Notes under the pieces: model-generated
Told to the model about the DNA's origin: nothing
The model's database searches: none
What the model saw: the letters and a program-made list of their open reading frames with translations, nothing else
Position numbers and translations under genes: made by a program
Shown here: positions 59,814 through 64,000 of the stretch, piece by piece
Layout of the letters: every line of letters begins with the position of its first letter
How positions within the stretch are numbered: position 1 is the first letter of the stretch
NCBI GenBank assembly: GCA_036741795.1
Contig: DAINRO010000002.1
Coordinates: forward strand, 28,179 to 92,178
DNA from: DATKKM01 sp036741795
GTDB lineage: Bacteria > Chloroflexota > Dehalococcoidia > SM23-28-2 > RBG-16-64-32
DNA length: 64,000 nt
Direction of reading: 5' to 3'

Positions 59814-61226
59814 CTAGCCGCGTGCGCGAGTCACCCTTAAGCCAACTGTGGCTGCACCCAGCGCGGCAATCGCGCCAACCACGAGCCAGGTAGTGGACAC
59901 GCTTCCGCCGTCCCCGCTGCCATCGCCCGTTGGTGGCAATGCGGCAGGCGTCGCCGTTGCTGGCGCCAGCGTCGGTGTGCCAGGTGCTGGGGTTGGGGTC
60001 GCCGGAACCTGGAACTCGTATGCGCCAATATCGCAGGCCGCGCTCCCGTCGCTGTCGCCATCCTGCGGCCGCGTTATCCCGCGTTGGTCGGTGGCCGGCG
60101 GCGGGCAGCCGGCTGCGATCGCATCGATCGCAGGACTACCGGCACCGAGAGCGTGCGTCTGCGTTGCTCCACCGTTTCCGGCAAGCGCACCCAAAAGTGG
60201 GTCAACGCCGGGGTGGTCACCAGAGCCCAGGCCGCAGGTGTTGTCGCTGTCCAGGTTATTGCCCGAGGACACGATGGCATTCACATCGGCCACGCAGTCC
60301 TCGCCTGTGTTATTGGCAATGATCGTGTTCGAGAGCGTCGTCGTTGCGCCGCCGCCGCTGTTGAAGATGCCGCCACCGTCCAGGGCAGCGGTGTTGTTCG
60401 CGACGGTCACGTTGTTCAGCGTGATCGGCTGCCTCACGAGGATCCCGCCGCCGCCGTCATCGGCATTCACGCCGTCCGCGGTGTTGCCGCTGACGGTGCT
60501 GTTCGTCAGCGTCATCGTTGTACCGGTGTGCAGGATCCCGCCGCCTTTATCGCTCGCGAAATTGCCGCTGATGGTGCTGCCGGTGATGGTCACGGTGCCG
60601 CTGTTGTTGAGGATGCCGCCGCCCTTGTCGGCATTATTCCCGCTCACGGTCGTATCGATCAGATCCAGGGTCGAGCCGCCCGTATGGTAGATACCGGCGC
60701 CGTTGCTGGTCGTCGAGTTGCTCGTTACAACGACGTTCGTCATGGTCGTTGTCCCGCGGTCAAGGACGCCGCCGCCGTTCGATGTGATGTTGCCTCCCCG
60801 GACCGTCACGTCGCTAAAGGCGTAGTTTCCGGCAGCGATAATGTCGATTACACGGTCGATCCCGCTGGCATCGATGATCGTCGAGGAGGCGCCTGCTCCG
60901 CTGATCGTCAGTGACTCAGTGATGTCGAGGTCGCCCGTCGCGTTGGCATCCTCGAAAGTACCGGCGATGCTCAGCACATAAGTCCCTGCCGGCAGCGAGA
61001 TAACGTCCGCACCGCTGCCCGCCGGGCACGCGTCCGACGCAGCATCCGTGCTCGCCGCCGTTATCGCTTCCCGTAGCGAGCAGTTTCCGTTGGCGTTTAG
61101 CTCGTCGGCGGTGGTATTCACCGTGATGTCCACCGCATAAGCGGGCTGTCCCCCTGCCAAAAGCAAGGCGATCACCGCCATGGCAATCGCGACGCCGCTG
61201 AGTCGCACCACTATCGATCCGTACAT
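59814..61226 (-). CDS. CSLREA-type parallel beta-helix surface protein with LPPTG-like anchor
   Basis: A 470-residue secreted protein from ATG 61226 (GGAGG 7 bases before). Signal peptide ends GGQPAYA, then the CSLREA domain VDITVNTTADELN with NCSLREAI, a right-handed beta-helix of repeated SGN/GGGI turns (about 110-340), the conserved end ATDQRGITRPQDGD with CDIGAYEF, a Pro/Thr linker, and LPPTG followed by a transmembrane helix and a basic tail RVTRARG. This end looks like a sortase signal. It may act as adhesin or surface-layer component. Confidence 0.87.
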   Translation of the reverse strand: MYGSIVVRLSGVAIAMAVIALLLAGGQPAYAVDITVNTTADELNANGNCSLREAITAASTDAASDACPAGSGADVISLPAGTYVLSIAGTFEDANATGDLDITESLTISGAGASSTIIDASGIDRVIDIIAAGNYAFSDVTVRGGNITSNGGGVLDRGTTTMTNVVVTSNSTTSNGAGIYHTGGSTLDLIDTTVSGNNADKGGGILNNSGTVTITGSTISGNFASDKGGGILHTGTTMTLTNSTVSGNTADGVNADDGGGGILVRQPITLNNVTVANNTAALDGGGIFNSGGGATTTLSNTIIANNTGEDCVADVNAIVSSGNNLDSDNTCGLGSGDHPGVDPLLGALAGNGGATQTHALGAGSPAIDAIAAGCPPPATDQRGITRPQDGDSDGSAACDIGAYEFQVPATPTPAPGTPTLAPATATPAALPPTGDGSGDGGSVSTTWLVVGAIAALGAATVGLRVTRARG

Positions 61227-61280
61227 ACCTGGACCTCCTTCACTGTCATTCAGTGGTTCCATCATTCACAAAACCAGGAG

Positions 61281-61303
61281 GGGGAGGGCAAAATGCCCTC
61301 CCC
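61281..61303. terminator. Terminator hairpin after the second CSLREA gene
   Basis: GGGGAGGGC (61281-61289) and GCCCTCCCC (61295-61303) around AAAAT, downstream of the gene ending at 61328. It matches the 59766 hairpin and its flank, indicating that gene and terminator were duplicated together. Confidence 0.7.
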
Positions 61304-61327
61304 ATCTCGATTTCGGTCTATCGAAAC

Positions 61328-62818
61328 TTAACCGCGTGCCCGAGCTACCCTCAACCCAACCGTCGCCGCGACCACAGCAGCCATAGCGCCAAGTACAAAC
61401 CAGATAGGTGACAGGCTTCCGTCGCCCCCGCTGCCGTCACCCGTCGGCGGCAACTGGGCTGGCGTTGCTGTTGCCGGCGCCAGCGTCGGCGTCCCGGGCC
61501 CCGGGGTCGCCGCCGGTGGCTCAAGCTCGTAAGCGCCCATGTCGCAGACTGCGGTGCCGTCACTGTTGCCGTCCTGCGGGCGCGTGATGCCCCGCTGGTC
61601 GGTCGCCAGGCAGGTCGCGTTGTTCCCGGCATCGGTCGCCGGGCTTCCGGCCGGAATGGCCATGGTTTGAGTCGGTCCGCCGTTGGCTGCCAGCGCCGCC
61701 AGCTGCGGGTTCTGGCCTGGCTTGTCTCCGGTGCCGGTCAGATCGCAGGTGCTGTCGCTATCCAGGTTATTCCCGCCCGAAGTCAGTGTCGTCACGTCGC
61801 AGTCGCCGCCCGTCGTGTTATTTGCGACAATGCTGTTCGTGATATCGACCGAGGGATCACCGTTGCCCAGGGCCACCGAGGCGCCATCATCAACAGGCGG
61901 AACGCCCGCCGAGACGAACGTCTGAGCCGCAACCTTCAGTGTTTCATCGCTGAGGCCACCGCCACCGCCAGAGGCGCTGTTGCCGGCAATCGTGCTGTTG
62001 TTGATCGTCGTTGCCCCGAACACCGAGATGCCACCGCCGATCCCACCGTCGTTTACCGTGTTTCCGGTGATCGTTGTGTTATTGATGGTCGCCGTGCCGC
62101 TGTTCGCGAGTCCGCCACCATCCAGTCCGCCAAAGTTGTTGTTGAGTGTCGAGCGGTTGATCGTCAGCGTACCTCCGCTGTTTCGGATACCTCCGCCGTT
62201 GTCTTTCTCGGACGCACTATTGTTGCTGAGCGTGCTGTCGTTGATCGTGAGTTCTGCGCCGCCGTTGTTCTGGATCCCGCCGGCATCCTGGGCATCGTTG
62301 CCGGTGATTACGACGGAGTTCAGCGTCAATTCCTGGCTGTTATTGATCGCACCCCCGTCCTGGTCGCCATTGGCGCTTCGCATCGTAATCCCGGACATCG
62401 TGACCGCGAAGGCACCGTTGTTGGAAAAGATGTCGAAGTGTCGTTCGCCGCTGCCCGCGGCATCGATGATCGTCGTCGCCGCTGCGGCGCCGTTAATCGT
62501 CAGGGCGTTGACGATGTCCAAATCGCCATCAACGTTGCCCCCCTCACTAGTTCCCGCGATCGTCAGCCCGTAGGTGCCAGCCGGCAACGTGATCACATCC
62601 GCGCCGCTACCCGCCGGGCATGCGTCCCTCGCGGTATCCGTGTTGGCCGCCGTGATCGCCTCTCGCAGCGAGCAGTCTCCGTCATCAGTGAAGTCGTCGG
62701 CCGTCGTATTCACGGTGATGTCCACCGCATAAGCGGGCTGTCCTCCTGCCAGGAGCAAGGCGATCGCTACCAGAGCAATCGCGACGCCGCTGAGTCGCAT
62801 AACTACCGATCCGTGCAT
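61328..62818 (-). CDS. CSLREA-type parallel beta-helix surface protein with LPPTG-like anchor (paralog)
   Basis: A 496-residue paralog of the previous gene, with the same order: signal peptide (VAIALLLAGGQPAYA), CSLREA domain (DITVNTTADDF, CSLREAI), beta-helix with many GGGI/NNS turns, CDMGAYELEPPA, linker, LPPTG, transmembrane helix and RVARARG tail. N- and C-terminal parts are very similar between paralogs while the beta-helix has diverged, as expected for a surface protein under changing selection. ATG 62818 has GGAGG 8 bases upstream. Confidence 0.87.
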   Translation of the reverse strand: MHGSVVMRLSGVAIALVAIALLLAGGQPAYAVDITVNTTADDFTDDGDCSLREAITAANTDTARDACPAGSGADVITLPAGTYGLTIAGTSEGGNVDGDLDIVNALTINGAAAATTIIDAAGSGERHFDIFSNNGAFAVTMSGITMRSANGDQDGGAINNSQELTLNSVVITGNDAQDAGGIQNNGGAELTINDSTLSNNSASEKDNGGGIRNSGGTLTINRSTLNNNFGGLDGGGLANSGTATINNTTITGNTVNDGGIGGGISVFGATTINNSTIAGNSASGGGGGLSDETLKVAAQTFVSAGVPPVDDGASVALGNGDPSVDITNSIVANNTTGGDCDVTTLTSGGNNLDSDSTCDLTGTGDKPGQNPQLAALAANGGPTQTMAIPAGSPATDAGNNATCLATDQRGITRPQDGNSDGTAVCDMGAYELEPPAATPGPGTPTLAPATATPAQLPPTGDGSGGDGSLSPIWFVLGAMAAVVAATVGLRVARARG

Positions 62819-63045
62819 TTTCATGGCCTCCTTCGGGTTGTAACCCATTAAACGCGCCCGGCCCATGGGGGTTAAGGTTCGCATGAGACTCTACGCGGCC
62901 CTGGAGCCACGGGCAATGCCCGCGGGAGGTAACTGGTGGAAATGTCCCGCGAATTGCAGTAAATACCCACAAAAGTCCGTACTACCCATGAATCAGTCGC
63001 TTGCGCGAAGTGTGCCATACTGGCGAGAGCAAAGAGGAGGAACAA

Positions 63046-63417
63046 ATGGACAACCTGCTTTTAACCTCGTTCTGGGACGTAATCGCCTGGATCGTCATCG
63101 TCTTCTTCTGGACGATGGTGATCTGGATGTTCATCGCCATCTTCGGCGATATCTTCCGGCGCCGTGACATTTCAGGGATCGCCAAAGCCTTCTGGATCTT
63201 CCTGATCTTCGTCTTGCCCTTCCTCGGCATCCTGATCTACATGATCGCCCGCCCCGCGGACGCCACCGCGGAACAGGACGCCGAGATCCTGGCGCAGCAA
63301 CGCCAGATGGCCGGCTACTCCGCCACCGCGGAGATCGAGCGCGCACAGGCGCTCCTCACGGCCGGAGCCATCACCCAGGCCGAGTTCGACAAGATCAAGA
63401 GCAACGCACTCTCTTAG
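63046..63417 (+). CDS. Small membrane protein with PLDc_N-like and SHOCT domains
   Basis: A 123-residue protein. Two transmembrane helices (VIAWIVIVFFWTMVIWMFIAIF at about 12-33, AFWIFLIFVLPFLGILIYMIAR at about 47-68) with the PLDc_N-type linker FGDIFRRRDISGIAK, and a C-terminal SHOCT motif (AQALLTAGAITQAEFDKIKSNAL at about 98-121). SHOCT segments usually mediate oligomerisation. GAGGAGGA lies 6 bases before the ATG. Function unknown. Confidence 0.85.
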   Translation: MDNLLLTSFWDVIAWIVIVFFWTMVIWMFIAIFGDIFRRRDISGIAKAFWIFLIFVLPFLGILIYMIARPADATAEQDAEILAQQRQMAGYSATAEIERAQALLTAGAITQAEFDKIKSNALS

Positions 63418-63498
63418 GCCCCATTTCGGCCTACCCATACACGCAGTTGCGCACACTGCCATCGAAACGACCATTTCCGGCTCACGGGAGGAAGAAAC

Positions 63499-63939
63499 AT
63501 GCTCAAATGGATAATCGCTAGCGCCCTCGTTGCCACACTGGCCCTAACGGCTGCCTGCAGCGACAACGATGACGACGAAACCGGTACGGGCGACGACGCC
63601 TCCGCAACTCCGTCCGTTTGTGACCAGAAGGACGCCGTCGACACGGCCGTTGCGGACTTGACGGACATCGACGTCTCGGCGGAAGGCACCGACGCCCTGA
63701 ACGCCTCCATCGCCAACGTCCAGTCCGAGGTGGACGAGCTCAAGGAAGTCGTATCCGAGGACGTGCAGGACGAAGCCGACGCCCTCGACACTGCCCTTTC
63801 CGATGCCGACGACATCCTGTCAGGCATCGAGGACGACGCCACGCTAAACGAAAAGATCGACGACGTCCAGACCGCGATTACAGGTGTTGTCGACGCCTCG
63901 GAGGATCTCGCCACCGCGCTTCAAAACGAGTGCGGCTAA
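63499..63939 (+). CDS. Lipoprotein with coiled-coil domain
   Basis: A 146-residue protein with a lipoprotein signal (lipobox LTAACS, Cys20), an Asp-rich linker and an acidic helical domain (about 45-140) with heptad-like repeats (NVQSEVDELKEVVSEDVQ). Two Cys (SVCDQK and NECG) lie at the domain ends and could pair. The very acidic, Asp/Ala-rich composition differs from neighbours. GGAGG precedes the ATG. No named family is recognised. Confidence 0.75.
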   Translation: MLKWIIASALVATLALTAACSDNDDDETGTGDDASATPSVCDQKDAVDTAVADLTDIDVSAEGTDALNASIANVQSEVDELKEVVSEDVQDEADALDTALSDADDILSGIEDDATLNEKIDDVQTAITGVVDASEDLATALQNECG

Positions 63940-63990
63940 CCGCATACCAGTCCCTTCCGCGACGCAACCATAGCAAGAGAGGACACCACG

Positions 63991-64000
63991 ATGGGCATTC
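63991..64000 (+). CDS. Start of a further gene, cut by the window end
   Basis: ATG GGC ATT at the edge, with AGAGAGGA 9 bases upstream. Only three residues are visible, so no function can be given. It may continue the run of small envelope genes. Confidence 0.3.

Noticed and set aside
61667..62851. 394-residue plus-strand ORF opposite the second CSLREA gene
   Set aside because: It arises from the repetitive beta-helix codons read in antisense. The minus-strand product has a signal peptide, domain and anchor.
1..64000. CRISPR array, prophage, or transposase genes
   Set aside because: No regularly spaced repeats, phage structural genes, integrases or transposases were seen. The only repeat clusters are those listed.

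Overview
The window is high-GC bacterial scaffold sequence with four runs of exactly 100 N (11939-12038, 24213-24312, 45601-45700, 49852-49951). These look like assembler placeholders, so the true distances across them are unknown. The gene mix suggests an uncultivated Chloroflexota bacterium, possibly Dehalococcoidia-like: a YvcK protein with an N-terminal membrane domain, F420-type oxidoreductases, CSLREA beta-helix surface proteins, dockerin-like C-terminal tails and many HD-GYP/GGDEF proteins. That placement is inference from gene content; no marker-gene analysis was possible.

Layout. 0-12 kb: methyltransferase, alpha/beta hydrolase, a GIY-YIG nuclease gene bracketed by variable palindromes, two crotonase-family enzymes, a glycosyltransferase, an ECF sigma factor, a DUF459 esterase-like protein, a lipoprotein sugar dehydrogenase, tRNA-Leu(UAA), a cupin and a secreted GH5-type glycosidase. 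12-20 kb: a three-gene surface polysaccharide/glycoprotein operon (XagB-like GT2, GT-C membrane transferase, 1351-aa secreted multidomain protein). 20-25 kb: a MarR-controlled aromatic ring-cleavage operon. 25-33 kb: housekeeping genes (gatB, yvcK, secG, fmt, rplY) with an orphan peptide-binding protein. 33-41 kb: TetR-LLM oxidoreductase-MFS exporter, a zinc alcohol dehydrogenase, HD-GYP, larE, DinB and HAD genes. 41-47 kb: the arginine operon argC-J-B-D-G. 47-57 kb: MOSC, zinc-ribbon and PHP proteins, an HD-GYP sensor, purM, a GNAT-dehydratase fusion, a cyclase-like/SRPBCC protein and a GGDEF/HD-GYP pair. 57-64 kb: a paired acyl-CoA dehydrogenase, two tandem CSLREA surface proteins and small envelope proteins.

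The strongest new-looking signal is in the leader of the arginine operon (41498-41681). A good promoter is followed by a 24-codon ORF with four arginine codons in seven, a competing-hairpin arrangement and a Rho-independent terminator just before argC. This has the layout of ribosome-mediated arginine attenuation. The second is the GIY-YIG gene flanked by five hairpins whose stems differ but stay paired, all inside 650 bp.

A third pattern concerns transcription starts. Many genes have a -10 element (often TGC-TAGAnT) only 6-15 bases before the start codon and no Shine-Dalgarno sequence, which suggests frequent leaderless mRNAs. Two such promoters, for tetR and for a nucleotidyl-cyclase-like gene, carry a CRP/FNR-type palindrome at the same distance from the -10.
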